Positions 15,126 to 25,768 of a stretch of DNA of 29,543 nt are shown piece after piece. The notes below the pieces were generated by a model, which did not search any database, was not told the DNA's origin, and saw only the letters and a program-made list of their open reading frames with translations. Source of the DNA: an uncultured bacterium (lineage in GTDB: Bacteria; Actinomycetota; Coriobacteriia; Coriobacteriales; Coriobacteriaceae); NCBI GenBank assembly GCA_905215765.1, contig CAJMRP010000006.1, positions 1-29,543 on the forward strand. Direction: 5' to 3'. The translations under genes were made by a program, and so were the position numbers. The first letter of the stretch is position 1, and each line of letters starts with the position of its first letter.

Positions 15126-15815
15126 CTATCCCTCAAACGAAAGCACGCGGGTCAGGTCAAGCTCCTCGTAGCTGTCGATAAAGATATCGCAGTTGTCGCG
15201 GACATCGTCGCGCTTCATGCGGCCGTGCGGGTCATAGATGCCCACACGCTTAAAGCCTGCGGCGCCAGAGCTCTTAAGGCCAAAGACCGCGTCCTCAAAC
15301 ACCCAAGCGCGCTCAAACTTGCACTCGTGGCGCTCCTCCAAGCGGCGCAGAGCCAGCTCGTACACATCGGGGAACTGCTTGGAGCGTCCTGCCTCACCCG
15401 TCGTGGTAACAAACTCCATGTAAGCGTCGAGCCCGGCACCTGCGAGCGCAGACTGCACCAGCTCGGCCGGAGTGGACGTAGCCACGCACATGGCAATACC
15501 CGCCGCCTTCGCCTGCTCCAAAAATGCCAGGAGCCCCTCGCGTGGCGGCACCTTGGAGTAGCCATCGATCAGGATGTCGCCCAGCTCGCGATACAGTTCC
15601 TCGCCATTCGCTCCAATGCCCCAGGTGTCGTGGTAGGCCTGGCACTCATCCTCGAGCGACAAATGCTCAAACTGGGCAAAATCGTCGACCGTCACGTCAA
15701 CTCCGTGGCGGTGCAATAACTCGGGCTGGGCATAGGCCCAAACGGGGGTGCTATTAACCAGTGTGCCGTCGCAATCGAAAATAAAAGCAACCTTGGGAGC
15801 GGCGGTATGGGACAT
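15126..15815 (-). CDS. HAD-superfamily hydrolase (beta-phosphoglucomutase-like phosphatase)
   Basis: A 229-aa enzyme of the HAD family, subfamily I with a helical cap. The nucleophile motif AFIFDCDGTLVNSTPVW places the catalytic aspartates at about residues 14 and 16. Motif II is MCVATSTPAELV, the motif III region TTGEAGRSKQFPDVY supplies the Lys, and the acidic motif IV is RAWVFEDAVFGLKSS. Such proteins act on sugar phosphates or nucleotides; the exact substrate is open. ATG 15815 is chosen for AAAGG 7 nt upstream over the in-frame start at 15836. It is transcribed away from glgB, and one TGGTAAAAC half-site pair lies 23-53 bp upstream of its start, so it may share the glycogen regulator. 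A PgmB-like role in maltose or glycogen breakdown is possible but unproven. Confidence 0.85.
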   Translation of the reverse strand: MSHTAAPKVAFIFDCDGTLVNSTPVWAYAQPELLHRHGVDVTVDDFAQFEHLSLEDECQAYHDTWGIGANGEELYRELGDILIDGYSKVPPREGLLAFLEQAKAAGIAMCVATSTPAELVQSALAGAGLDAYMEFVTTTGEAGRSKQFPDVYELALRRLEERHECKFERAWVFEDAVFGLKSSGAAGFKRVGIYDPHGRMKRDDVRDNCDIFIDSYEELDLTRVLSFEG

Positions 15816-15837
15816 AAACGAACCTTTCGATATCAAA

Positions 15838-15868
15838 TGGTAAACATCCTGCTAAAAACGTTTTACCA
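15838..15868. promoter_or_regulatory. Imperfect operator, site 1 (TGGTAAA-type)
   Basis: TGGTAAAC at 15838-15845 faces CGTTTTACCA at 15859-15868, whose complement is TGGTAAAACG. The arms differ by one base and the spacing is wider than in site 2. It is nearer the HAD phosphatase start than the glgB promoter. Confidence 0.55.
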
Positions 15869-15899
15869 AACGTCAGCCAAACAATTTTGAAACCCAAAT

Positions 15900-15925
15900 T
15901 GGTAAAACTGTCAAGAGTTTTACCA
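15900..15925. promoter_or_regulatory. Perfect palindromic operator, site 2 (glgB promoter)
   Basis: Arms TGGTAAAACT (15900-15909) and AGTTTTACCA (15916-15925) are exact reverse complements, separated by 6 bp. Its right arm overlaps the -35 position of the predicted glgB promoter, which suggests repression. The arm recurs upstream of the GH13-GH77 gene. The size suits a dimeric regulator; the family is not identifiable from the site. Confidence 0.75.
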
Positions 15926-15949
15926 CGGCAATTCTGCCAGTGGTATAAA
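15920..15949 (+). promoter_or_regulatory. Predicted glgB promoter (extended -10)
   Basis: TGGTATAAA at 15941-15949 is an extended -10 element (TG, one base, then TATAAA at 15944). TTACCA at 15920-15925 is a 4/6 match to the -35 hexamer with an 18-bp spacer. Predicted start is near 15956. Confidence 0.6.
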
Positions 15950-16035
15950 CATGTCGCTTACCGATTAAACGCCCCAGCAAATCCGCTTTCGTCCATAAAA
16001 CTAACGCACAGGTGTTATCGTAGTTTCTGCCGAAA

Positions 16036-16061
16036 GTTCCACCGAGCACGCGAGGTGGAAC
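16036..16061 (+). other. Leader hairpin of glgB
   Basis: GTTCCACC (16036-16043) pairs perfectly with GGTGGAAC (16054-16061) around a 10-nt loop, within the predicted untranslated leader. No T tract follows, so it is not an intrinsic terminator. It may affect message stability or regulation. Confidence 0.45.
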
Positions 16062-16146
16062 GAATCACAGAACTATCGCCGTCCCTTCGATTCGTGCAGC
16101 CTTGGACCTTTCGCATCTAGTCACCAAGGCAACACGCTGCCGCGTC

Positions 16147-18417
16147 ATGATGGGATCAAACGTGAGCCATACAAAGCTAAAGCCAACGGCTAAAAAGCCC
16201 GCAACCCGCAAACCGGCTCCGCACGCACCGGAGCTCTCCAAGGACGATGTCTACCTGTTTGGCATTGGAATGTGGGAGCGCAGCTGGGAAAAGATGGGCG
16301 CGCATCCCGACACGCAGCAGCGCACGCGCGGCTGGCGCTTTTGCGTTTGGGCGCCCGACGTAAAGAGTGTCCATGTCATTGGCGAATTTAACGACTGGGA
16401 TGAGGAAGCCAACCCGCTGGTGCCCGTGCATACGAGCGCTATTTGGGAAGGCTTTATTCCTGGTGCCGAGCAGGGCCAGCTTTATAAATACCTCATCGAG
16501 ACCAACGAGGGCGAAAAGCTCTACAAGGCCGATCCGTATGCCTTTAAGGCCGAGTGCCCTCCGGGTACTGCCAGCGTGCTGTGGACCCTCGAGGGCTACA
16601 AGTGGAACGACGCCGCGTGGCTCAAGCGCCGCGCCGGCCACAACCACATGTCGCAGCCGCTCAACATCTACGAGGTGCATATTGGCTCGTGGAAGCGCCA
16701 CGGCGACGCGCCGCAGGGCGAGCCGGACGAGTACGGCAACTACCCCGGTCCCATGGATCCCTTCCCCGCGCAGCGCGGCGAGTTCTACACCTACGACGAC
16801 CTGTCAGTGGAGCTCGTGGACTACGTGCGCGATATGGGCTATACGCATATCGAGGTCATGCCGCTCATGGAACATCCCTTCGACGGCTCCTGGGGCTACC
16901 AGACGACCGGCTACTATGCCGCCACATCGCGCTACGGCAACCCGCAGCAGCTTATGCACTTTATCGATGCGTGCCACGAGGCGGGCATCGGCGTGATCAT
17001 GGACTGGGTGCCCGGCGGTTTTTGCGCCGACTCCCACGGCCTTGCCACCTTTAACGGCCACATGCTGTTTGAGCACGAGATTCATCCCAACTGGGGCACG
17101 CACAAGTTTGACTTCTCCCGCGGCGAGGTACGCTCCTTCCTGGTCTCTAACGTGCTGTATTGGCTCGAGAACTTCCACGTTGACGGCATTCGCATGGACG
17201 GCGTGTCCAGTATGCTGTACCTCAACTTTGGCATCGATGATCCGGGGCAAAAGAAGTTCAACAAGTACGGAACCGAGGAGGACCTGGACGCCAGCGCGTT
17301 TATCCGCCAGGTCAACTGCGCCGTGGAGGCTCACTTCCCCGATGTGATGATGATGGCCGAGGAGTCCACCGCGTGGCCGCTCGTGACCTACCCGCCGCAG
17401 GACGGCGGCCTGGGCTTCCACTACAAGTGGGACATGGGCTGGATGAACGACACCCTGCACTACATGCAGACCGATTTTCCGTGGCGCCCCGGCAACCACG
17501 GCCTTCTCACGTTCTCCATCATGTATGCCTTTACCGAGAACTTTATTTGCCCGCTGAGCCACGACGAGGTCGTGCACGGCAAGTGCTCGCTGATCGGCCG
17601 CATGCCGGGCGACTGGTGGCGCCAGTTTGCCGGCCTACGCACGCTGGCCTTCTACCAGATGACGCATCCCGGTGCCAAGCTCAACTTTATGGGCAACGAG
17701 ATCGGCCAGTTTATTGAATGGCGCTACTACGAGTCCATCCAGTGGTTCCTAACCGAGGAGTACGAGACCCACCGTCATCATCAGGCTTTTATCAAGGCAC
17801 TCAACCACCTGTACACCGCCGAGCCCGCCCTGTACGAGCGCGGCTACACCGACGACGGCTTTACCTGGATCGACGCGGACAACTCTAAGCAGTCCATCGT
17901 GAGCTTTGTGCGCCAGGGCGAGGACGTCGATGACGACCTGGTGATCCTGATCAACTTTGACCCGGCGAGCTACGAGAACTTCCGCGTGGGCGTGCCGCGC
18001 GAGGGTGACTGGGAGGTCATCTTTGATTCCGATCGTCCCGAGTTTGGCGGCAGCGGCTATGCGGGTGAGGAGCCCTACACCTGCTCGAGCGAGCCCTATC
18101 CCTGGAACGGGCAGATGGACTCCATTGAGATCAAGGTGCCCGGCCTGGCTGGCGTGGTGCTTAAGCGCCGCGGACCGAGTAGCTATAAGCCGCCTGTGGT
18201 TGAGGCCCCCAAGGCTGCGCCCAAGAAGGCGACGCGCAAGCGCACGTCCTCTGTAAAGCCCAAGCCCGCAGCCGCCAAGAAGACTCCGGCCAAGGAGAAG
18301 GCAACCAAGTCTGCTGCCAAGCCCGCTTCCAAGACCACGACCAAGAAGGCAACCACCAAAAAGGCTGCTCCCAAGGCCAAGGCAGCTGCTGTTAAGGCTC
18401 CTGCCAAGAAAGCGTAA
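16147..18417 (+). CDS. glgB: 1,4-alpha-glucan branching enzyme with histone-H1-like C-terminal tail
   Basis: A 756-aa GH13 enzyme that makes alpha-1,6 branches in glycogen. The CBM48-like module (RFCVWAPDVKSVHVIGEFNDW) precedes the catalytic barrel with IMDWVPGGF near residue 285, GIRMDGVSSMLYL (nucleophile Asp about 351), MMAEESTAWP (acid/base Glu about 405) and CPLSHDEVVHGK (Asp about 473). The enzymatic part ends near residue 680 (GLAGVVLKRRG). The last 75 or so residues are almost only Lys, Ala, Thr, Pro and Ser (for example AKKTPAKEKATKSAAKP), resembling histone H1 or HupB tails. The N-terminus is also Lys/Pro-rich (AKKPATRKPAP). Starts possible in frame are TTG 16102, ATG 16147, ATG 16150 and GTG 16162; 16147 is used, though GTG 16162 has a weak GGGA site. 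First gene of the glycogen cluster, 94 bp before glgP. Confidence 0.95.
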   Translation: MMGSNVSHTKLKPTAKKPATRKPAPHAPELSKDDVYLFGIGMWERSWEKMGAHPDTQQRTRGWRFCVWAPDVKSVHVIGEFNDWDEEANPLVPVHTSAIWEGFIPGAEQGQLYKYLIETNEGEKLYKADPYAFKAECPPGTASVLWTLEGYKWNDAAWLKRRAGHNHMSQPLNIYEVHIGSWKRHGDAPQGEPDEYGNYPGPMDPFPAQRGEFYTYDDLSVELVDYVRDMGYTHIEVMPLMEHPFDGSWGYQTTGYYAATSRYGNPQQLMHFIDACHEAGIGVIMDWVPGGFCADSHGLATFNGHMLFEHEIHPNWGTHKFDFSRGEVRSFLVSNVLYWLENFHVDGIRMDGVSSMLYLNFGIDDPGQKKFNKYGTEEDLDASAFIRQVNCAVEAHFPDVMMMAEESTAWPLVTYPPQDGGLGFHYKWDMGWMNDTLHYMQTDFPWRPGNHGLLTFSIMYAFTENFICPLSHDEVVHGKCSLIGRMPGDWWRQFAGLRTLAFYQMTHPGAKLNFMGNEIGQFIEWRYYESIQWFLTEEYETHRHHQAFIKALNHLYTAEPALYERGYTDDGFTWIDADNSKQSIVSFVRQGEDVDDDLVILINFDPASYENFRVGVPREGDWEVIFDSDRPEFGGSGYAGEEPYTCSSEPYPWNGQMDSIEIKVPGLAGVVLKRRGPSSYKPPVVEAPKAAPKKATRKRTSSVKPKPAAAKKTPAKEKATKSAAKPASKTTTKKATTKKAAPKAKAAAVKAPAKKA
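18175..18417 (+). other. DNA encoding the Lys/Ala/Thr tail of GlgB
   Basis: Low-complexity coding sequence dominated by AAG, GCC, GCT and ACC codons. It specifies an intrinsically disordered, strongly basic tail with PKKA, AKK and TTKK repeats. It is in frame to the stop and keeps GC-rich codon use, so it is not an assembly slip or read-through. Confidence 0.85.
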
Positions 18418-18511
18418 CAAAGGCGTTACCACTGTAATTACCCGCCCCGTGAGGGCGTAGGATACAAGTCATAACCGTTCCGGGAGAAACATCCCCGGGG
18501 GAAAGGAACGT

Positions 18512-20938
18512 ATGAATAAGATCTTCGACAACAAGCAGGAGTTTACCGAGCTCTATCGCGATGCCGTCATGAGCATCAGCGGCAAGAGCGTCGAGGCCGC
18601 CAGCGACCTCGACCGCTTTAACGCCCTGGCCAAGCTCGTGGCCGAGAAGGCACGCACCGTTGCCACCAAGAGTGACGCCCGCGCCACCGCCGAGGGCAAG
18701 AAGCGCGTGTACTACTTCTCGATCGAGTTTTTGATCGGCCGCCTGCTCGACAACTACCTGCTCAACTTTGGCGTGCGCGACATGGTCGCCGAGGCGCTCG
18801 ATGACATGGGCTTTGACCTGTCCGTCATCGAGAACCAGGAGCCCGATCCGGCGCTGGGCAACGGTGGCCTGGGCCGTCTGGCCGCATGCTTCCTGGATTC
18901 CATGGCAGCCGAGGGCATCGCCGGCTACGGCAACGGCATGCGCTACCGTTACGGCCTGTTTAAGCAGGAGATCGTCAACGGTAGCCAGGTCGAGGCCACC
19001 GACGAGTGGCTCACCCATGGCTATCCCTGGGAGGTCCGCCGTCAGGACAAGGCCGTGACCATTAAGTTTGGCGGTCACGTTGAGGGCTTTGAGGAGAACG
19101 GCCGCACGTTCTACCGCACGGTGGACACGCAGGATATTCTTGCCGTCCCTTATGACATCCCCGTCGTGGGCTACGCCGGCGAGACCGTCAACAAGCTGCG
19201 CGTCTGGGCCGCAGAGCCTGTCGAGGAGCACTTCGATCTGGAGGCCTTCAACCGCGGCGACTATGCCCTGGCCGATGCCGAGCGCGCCGAGGCCGAGGCC
19301 ATCAGCGCCATCCTCTACCCCAACGACGCCGGCGAGCACGGCCGTCTGCTGCGCCTGAAGCAGGAGTACCTGTTTGTGTCGGCCGGCATCTACAGCCTGC
19401 TCGAAACCTTTGAGAAGGAGCACGGCGCTAACTGGGAGCTGCTGCCGCTGTTTGTGGCCATCCATACCAACGATACCCACCCCGCCATGTGCGGCCCCGA
19501 GCTCATGCGCATCCTCATCGACGAGAAGAAGCTCGAGTGGGACGACGCCTGGAACATCGTGACGCAGGTCGTGAGCTACACCAACCACACCATCCTGCCC
19601 GAGGCTCTGGAGAAGTGGCCCATCGGCACGTTCTCCAAGCTCCTCCCCCGCGTGTACCAGATCATCGACGAGATCAGCCGTCGTTGGCACGAGTCGTTCG
19701 ACACCACGCAGGAGGGCTGGCAGGAACGTCTGCGCCAGACTGCCATCCTATGGGACGGCGAGATTCGCATGGCCAACCTGTCCGTGATCTGCAGCCACAG
19801 CGTCAACGGCGTGGCCAAGATCCACTCCGACATCATCAAAAACATCGTGCTCAAGGATTTCTATGCCCTGACGCCCGAGAAGTTCAACAACAAGACCAAC
19901 GGCATCTCGCACCGTCGCTTCTTTGCCGAGGCCAACCCCACCTATGCCAAGCTCGTGACCGAGGCCATTGGCGACGGCTGGCTTAAGGACGCCTTTGAGC
20001 TGGAGAAGCTCAAGGAGTTCCAGAACGACACCGAGTTCCTGAAGGCCGTGGGTGCCTCCAAGCGCGCCAACAAGGAGCGCCTGGCCGCCTACGTTAAGGC
20101 CGAGACCGGTCTGGTCATCGACCCCAATACCGTCTTCGATGTTCAGGTGAAGCGCTTCCATGCCTACAAGCGCCAGCTTATGAACATCATGAAGGTGATG
20201 GACATCTACAACCGTCGCATCGCCGATCCCAACTTCCACGTGACGCCGACGACCTTCATCTTTAGCGGCAAGGCCGCCTCGAGCTACACCTTCGCCAAGG
20301 AGACCATCCGCCTGATCAACTCCGTCGCCGAGGTCATCAACAACGACGCCCGCGTCAACGAGGTCATGAAGGTCTGCTTTATCCCCAACTTCCGTGTGAG
20401 CAACGCCCAGCTCATCTACCCCGCCGCCGAGATTTCGGAGCAGATCTCCACGGCCGGCAAGGAGGCCTCGGGCACGTCCAACATGAAGCTCATGATGAAC
20501 GGCGCCATTACGCTGGGCACCCTCGACGGCGCCAACATCGAGATCGCCGACCTGGCCGGACGCGAGAACGAGGCCATCTTTGGCCTGACCGCTCCCGAGG
20601 TCGAGCAGCTTTGGGCATCCAACAGCTACTTTGCATGGGATACCCTCAACGGTGACCGCGAGCGCCTGGGCCGCGTGATGGACGAGCTCAAGGACAACAC
20701 CTTTGCGGGTCTTTCGGGCAACTTCGAGAGCATCTACAACGAGCTCATGAACAACAACGACCCCGACCTGGTTATGGCCGATTTCCGCAGCTACGTAGAC
20801 GCCTGGGAGAAGCTCACGAACAGTTACAGCGACCAGGAGACCTGGAACCGCAAGGCGCTGCTCAACACCGCTTCCTCGGGCTGGTTCTCGAGCGACCGCA
20901 CCATTCGCGAGTACCGCGACGAGATCTGGCACGCGTAA
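18512..20938 (+). CDS. glgP: Glycogen/starch/maltodextrin phosphorylase
   Basis: An 808-aa PLP-dependent GT35 enzyme that releases glucose-1-phosphate from glycogen ends. Family marks are VYYFSIEFLIGRLLDNYL, the substrate-site QEPDPALGNGGLGRLAACFLDS (cited as ALGNGGLGRLAACF), IHTNDTHPAM, VSYTNHTILPEALEKWP, NKTNGISHRRF, FHAYKRQLMNIM and the PLP-lysine site SGTSNMKLMMNGAITLGT, with the lysine near residue 659. Length is typical for the family (about 800). ATG 18512 has AAAGGA 4-5 nt upstream. No regulatory N-terminal extension of the animal type is seen. It sits between the branching enzyme and the ADP-glucose pyrophosphorylase genes, so synthesis and breakdown are encoded together. No promoter in the 94-bp gap is convincing. 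Confidence 0.97.
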   Translation: MNKIFDNKQEFTELYRDAVMSISGKSVEAASDLDRFNALAKLVAEKARTVATKSDARATAEGKKRVYYFSIEFLIGRLLDNYLLNFGVRDMVAEALDDMGFDLSVIENQEPDPALGNGGLGRLAACFLDSMAAEGIAGYGNGMRYRYGLFKQEIVNGSQVEATDEWLTHGYPWEVRRQDKAVTIKFGGHVEGFEENGRTFYRTVDTQDILAVPYDIPVVGYAGETVNKLRVWAAEPVEEHFDLEAFNRGDYALADAERAEAEAISAILYPNDAGEHGRLLRLKQEYLFVSAGIYSLLETFEKEHGANWELLPLFVAIHTNDTHPAMCGPELMRILIDEKKLEWDDAWNIVTQVVSYTNHTILPEALEKWPIGTFSKLLPRVYQIIDEISRRWHESFDTTQEGWQERLRQTAILWDGEIRMANLSVICSHSVNGVAKIHSDIIKNIVLKDFYALTPEKFNNKTNGISHRRFFAEANPTYAKLVTEAIGDGWLKDAFELEKLKEFQNDTEFLKAVGASKRANKERLAAYVKAETGLVIDPNTVFDVQVKRFHAYKRQLMNIMKVMDIYNRRIADPNFHVTPTTFIFSGKAASSYTFAKETIRLINSVAEVINNDARVNEVMKVCFIPNFRVSNAQLIYPAAEISEQISTAGKEASGTSNMKLMMNGAITLGTLDGANIEIADLAGRENEAIFGLTAPEVEQLWASNSYFAWDTLNGDRERLGRVMDELKDNTFAGLSGNFESIYNELMNNNDPDLVMADFRSYVDAWEKLTNSYSDQETWNRKALLNTASSGWFSSDRTIREYRDEIWHA

Positions 20939-20974
20939 AGGCGCGCGAGCTCCCTATGCCAGCACGGCATTACT

Positions 20975-21005
20975 CGACGGGTGCGACGTTGCGCCGCGCC
21001 CGTCG
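20975..21005 (+). other. Intercistronic hairpin between glgP and glgC
   Basis: CGACGGG (20975-20981) and CCCGTCG (20999-21005) form a perfect GC-rich 7-bp stem within the 107-bp gap. No T tract follows, so it is more likely an mRNA processing or stability element, or a Rho-related site, than an intrinsic terminator. Confidence 0.4.
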
Positions 21006-21045
21006 CTAATGGGTTTAGGAACATCGATGACAGAAGGAGAAATCG

Positions 21046-22194
21046 ATGAGTAAGAAAGAATGCATCGCGATGCTCCTCGCAGGAGGACAGGGCAGCCGAT
21101 TGGGGGCACTCACCCAAAAGATCGCTAAGCCGGCGGTTAGCTTTGGTGGCAAGTTCCGCATTATCGACTTTTCGCTCTCCAACTGCTCCAACTCGGGCAT
21201 CGACACGGTGGGCGTTCTGACGCAGTACCGCCCCTACCTGCTGCATGCCTATGTGGGCTCCGGCGAGGCTTGGGATCTGGACAGCCGTGACGGCGGCGTG
21301 TCGATCCTGCCGCCGTACGAGACGCAGACCGGTGGCGCCTGGTATGCGGGCACGGCAGACGCCATTACGCAGAACCTGGACTACATCAAGGCCAACGACC
21401 CCAAGTACGTCCTGATTCTTTCGGGCGATCACCTGTATCGCATGGACTACCGCAAGATGCTCAAGACGCACATTGAGAACAACGCCGACCTCACGGTGAG
21501 CGTTATGCCCGTGCCGTGGGAGGAGGCCAGCCGCTTTGGCATCCTGACCACCGACCCCGAGGACGGCCGCATCACCAAGTTCACCGAGAAGCCCGATAAG
21601 CCCGATTCGAACCTCGCGTCCATGGGCATCTACATCTTCTCGGCCGACGTCCTGATCGAGGCGCTCGAGGAGGACGCTCTGGACCAGCGCTCGAGCCACG
21701 ACTTTGGCAAGGACATCATCCCCAAGCTGCTCGGCGAGAACAAGCGCCTGTACAGCTACGAGTTCCACGGCTTTTGGAAGGATGTTGGCACCATCGCCAG
21801 CTTCCACGAGACCTCGATGGACCTGCTGGGCAACAACCCCGAGTTCGATCTGTTTGACAAGCACTTCCCCATCATGTCCAACATCACCACGCGCCCGCCG
21901 CACTACATTGGTCCGGATGGTCGCCTGGACGACTGTCTGGTCTCCAACGGATGCAAGATCTACGGTACCGCTCGCCACTCGATCCTTTCGACCGATGTCA
22001 TCATCGAGGAGCGCGCCGTGGTCGAGGACTCCGTGCTGCTGCCGGGTGCGCACGTTAAGAGCGGCGCGCACATCTGCCGCGCTATTTTGGGCGAGAACTC
22101 CACGGTCGAAGAGGGCGTGAAGCTCGGCTCTGTCGATACCACCAAGGATACGGCCGTCGTTGGAAATGACGTCGTTATCGGGAAGGGGGAATGA
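21046..22194 (+). CDS. glgC: Glucose-1-phosphate adenylyltransferase, catalytic subunit
   Basis: A 382-aa enzyme making ADP-glucose from glucose-1-phosphate and ATP, the committed step of glycogen synthesis. The nucleotide loop LLAGGQGSRLGALT and AKPAVSFGGKFRIIDFSLSN are intact. TGGAWYAGTADAI and the catalytic SGDHLYRMDY (metal-binding Asp) are present, as are FTEKPDKPDSNLASMGIYIF and KDVGTIASF. The C-terminal part is a left-handed beta-helix (VIIEERAVVEDSVLLPGA, then HICRAILGENSTVEEGV). Size and features match the Bacillus-type GlgC. ATG 21046 has AAGGAG 7 nt upstream. It ends 4 bp before glgD, with which it should form a mixed tetramer. Confidence 0.97.
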   Translation: MSKKECIAMLLAGGQGSRLGALTQKIAKPAVSFGGKFRIIDFSLSNCSNSGIDTVGVLTQYRPYLLHAYVGSGEAWDLDSRDGGVSILPPYETQTGGAWYAGTADAITQNLDYIKANDPKYVLILSGDHLYRMDYRKMLKTHIENNADLTVSVMPVPWEEASRFGILTTDPEDGRITKFTEKPDKPDSNLASMGIYIFSADVLIEALEEDALDQRSSHDFGKDIIPKLLGENKRLYSYEFHGFWKDVGTIASFHETSMDLLGNNPEFDLFDKHFPIMSNITTRPPHYIGPDGRLDDCLVSNGCKIYGTARHSILSTDVIIEERAVVEDSVLLPGAHVKSGAHICRAILGENSTVEEGVKLGSVDTTKDTAVVGNDVVIGKGE

Positions 22195-22198
22195 TCCG

Positions 22199-23326
22199 AT
22201 GATCAATCGCAAGGCCATCGGTTATATCACCGCTAACTACTCTTCGACTTACGGCAGCGTGCTGCTCAAGGATCGCCCCATCGCGTCCGTTCCGTTTTTG
22301 GGTCGCTACCGCCTGATCGACTTCCCGCTGTCCAACATGATGAATGCCGGCATTAAGACCGTCGGCGTCGTCATGCCGGGTAACTACCGTTCTCTGATCG
22401 ACCACGTGGGCTCGGGCAAGGACTGGGGCCTGGACCGCAAGAAGGGCGGCCTGTTCATGGTTCCCGGCAACGCTTATGGCACCACCAAGGGCGGCATGCG
22501 CTTCCTGCTGCGCGACATCATCTCCAACAAGACGCTGTTCCAGCGCTCGGACAAGCCCTATGTTGTGATGATGGGCACCAACATCATCTTTAACATGGAC
22601 CTCAACACCATCATCGATGCGCACGAGAACTCCGGTGCCCAGATGACCGTGGTGTACTGCAAGGCCACGCGCAACGTCGACGACGAGACCAAACTCGAAA
22701 TTAACGAGAACGGCCGTCTGACGGGCGTGAGCGCCGGCGTCGTGTACGGTGACAACGCCTCTATGGACTGCTGCATCGTCAACCGCGAGACGTTGCTCGA
22801 GATTATCGACCACTACCAGGCCGCCGACTATCTGGACCTGCTCGAGGCACTCCAGGGCGACTTTGGCAACATCGACGTGTGCAGCTACGAGTACAAGGGC
22901 GAGGTCGTGGGCGTGTTTAGCGAGAAGTCGCTGTATCGCCGCAGCATGGACCTGCTCGATCAGACCGTGGCCGACCAGCTCTTTGACCCCGAGCGCCCGA
23001 TCCTGACCAAGGCCCACGACGTGCCGCCTTCGCGCTACGCGACCGGCAGCCACGCCTGCAACTCGATCATCTCGGCAGGCTGCATCATCAAGGGAACCGT
23101 GCGCAACTCGATCCTGTCGCGCGGCGTCGTGGTCGAGGAAGGCGCCTCGGTGACCAACTCGATCATCAACCAGAGCTGCATCATCAAGAGCGGCGCCCGT
23201 GTTGAGAACGCCATCCTGGACAAGAACAACGTGGTTCCCACCAACACCGAGCTTCGCGGCACGCCCGAAAACATCCTGGTGCTGGGCAAGGCTCCGTTAA
23301 CTTCCGATACCACCATCGTACGTTAA
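22199..23326 (+). CDS. glgD: ADP-glucose pyrophosphorylase non-catalytic subunit
   Basis: A 375-aa GlgC paralogue. It keeps the fold (PFLGRYRLIDFPLSNMMNAGI, WGLDRKKGG, a beta-helix with SIISAGCIIKGTVRNSIL), but the ATP-binding loop GGQGSR is replaced by TANYSSTYGS. The catalytic SGDH motif is replaced by MGTNIIFNMD, so it should not be catalytic itself. In Firmicutes with this gene pair, GlgD raises the activity of GlgC in a heterotetramer. ATG 22199 is chosen because it follows the glgC stop by 4 bp, with AGGGGG about 9 nt upstream; a longer frame from 22160 lies inside glgC. Co-transcription and translational coupling with glgC are likely. Confidence 0.94.
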   Translation: MINRKAIGYITANYSSTYGSVLLKDRPIASVPFLGRYRLIDFPLSNMMNAGIKTVGVVMPGNYRSLIDHVGSGKDWGLDRKKGGLFMVPGNAYGTTKGGMRFLLRDIISNKTLFQRSDKPYVVMMGTNIIFNMDLNTIIDAHENSGAQMTVVYCKATRNVDDETKLEINENGRLTGVSAGVVYGDNASMDCCIVNRETLLEIIDHYQAADYLDLLEALQGDFGNIDVCSYEYKGEVVGVFSEKSLYRRSMDLLDQTVADQLFDPERPILTKAHDVPPSRYATGSHACNSIISAGCIIKGTVRNSILSRGVVVEEGASVTNSIINQSCIIKSGARVENAILDKNNVVPTNTELRGTPENILVLGKAPLTSDTTIVR

Positions 23327-23357
23327 CGTTGGCACCGCAACATCGCTCGTAACATGT

Positions 23358-23393
23358 AGAATAGCCGCCCGGTTCGCGCCTGGCGGCTATTCT
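23358..23393 (+). other. Strong hairpin just upstream of glgA
   Basis: A perfect 12-bp stem (AGAATAGCCGCC 23358-23369; GGCGGCTATTCT 23382-23393) with a 12-nt loop lies 23 bp before the glgA start. No T tract follows. TAGAAT at 23357-23362 at its left foot could also serve as a -10 box, but no good -35 is visible. It could be a stem controlling glgD/glgA message balance. Confidence 0.5.
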
Positions 23394-23416
23394 CGAATAA
23401 CAACATGGGAGACAAT

Positions 23417-25732
<2,316 letters not shown>

Positions 25733-25768
25733 CACATAGACGATCCAAAACCTAATCAAACCCTAAGC

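Larger units (their letters stand above)
15816..16146. promoter_or_regulatory. Divergent regulatory region between the HAD gene and glgB
   Basis: A 331-bp region between divergent genes. It contains two TGGTAAA-type inverted sites, an extended -10 promoter directed to glgB, and a structured leader of roughly 190 nt. There is also an inverted pair CGAATC (16061-16066) and GATTCG (16089-16094). No additional gene was seen in it. Confidence 0.7.

Noticed and set aside
19748..20932. Long open frame antisense to glgP (394 aa)
   Set aside because: It mirrors the codon structure of a firmly identified gene in GC-rich DNA; the translation is Val/Leu/Gly/His-rich with no recognisable domain.
23358..23393. 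Intrinsic terminator at the end of glgD
   Set aside because: The stem is excellent but has no T tract and lies 23 bp before the glgA start, so it was listed as a hairpin of unknown role.
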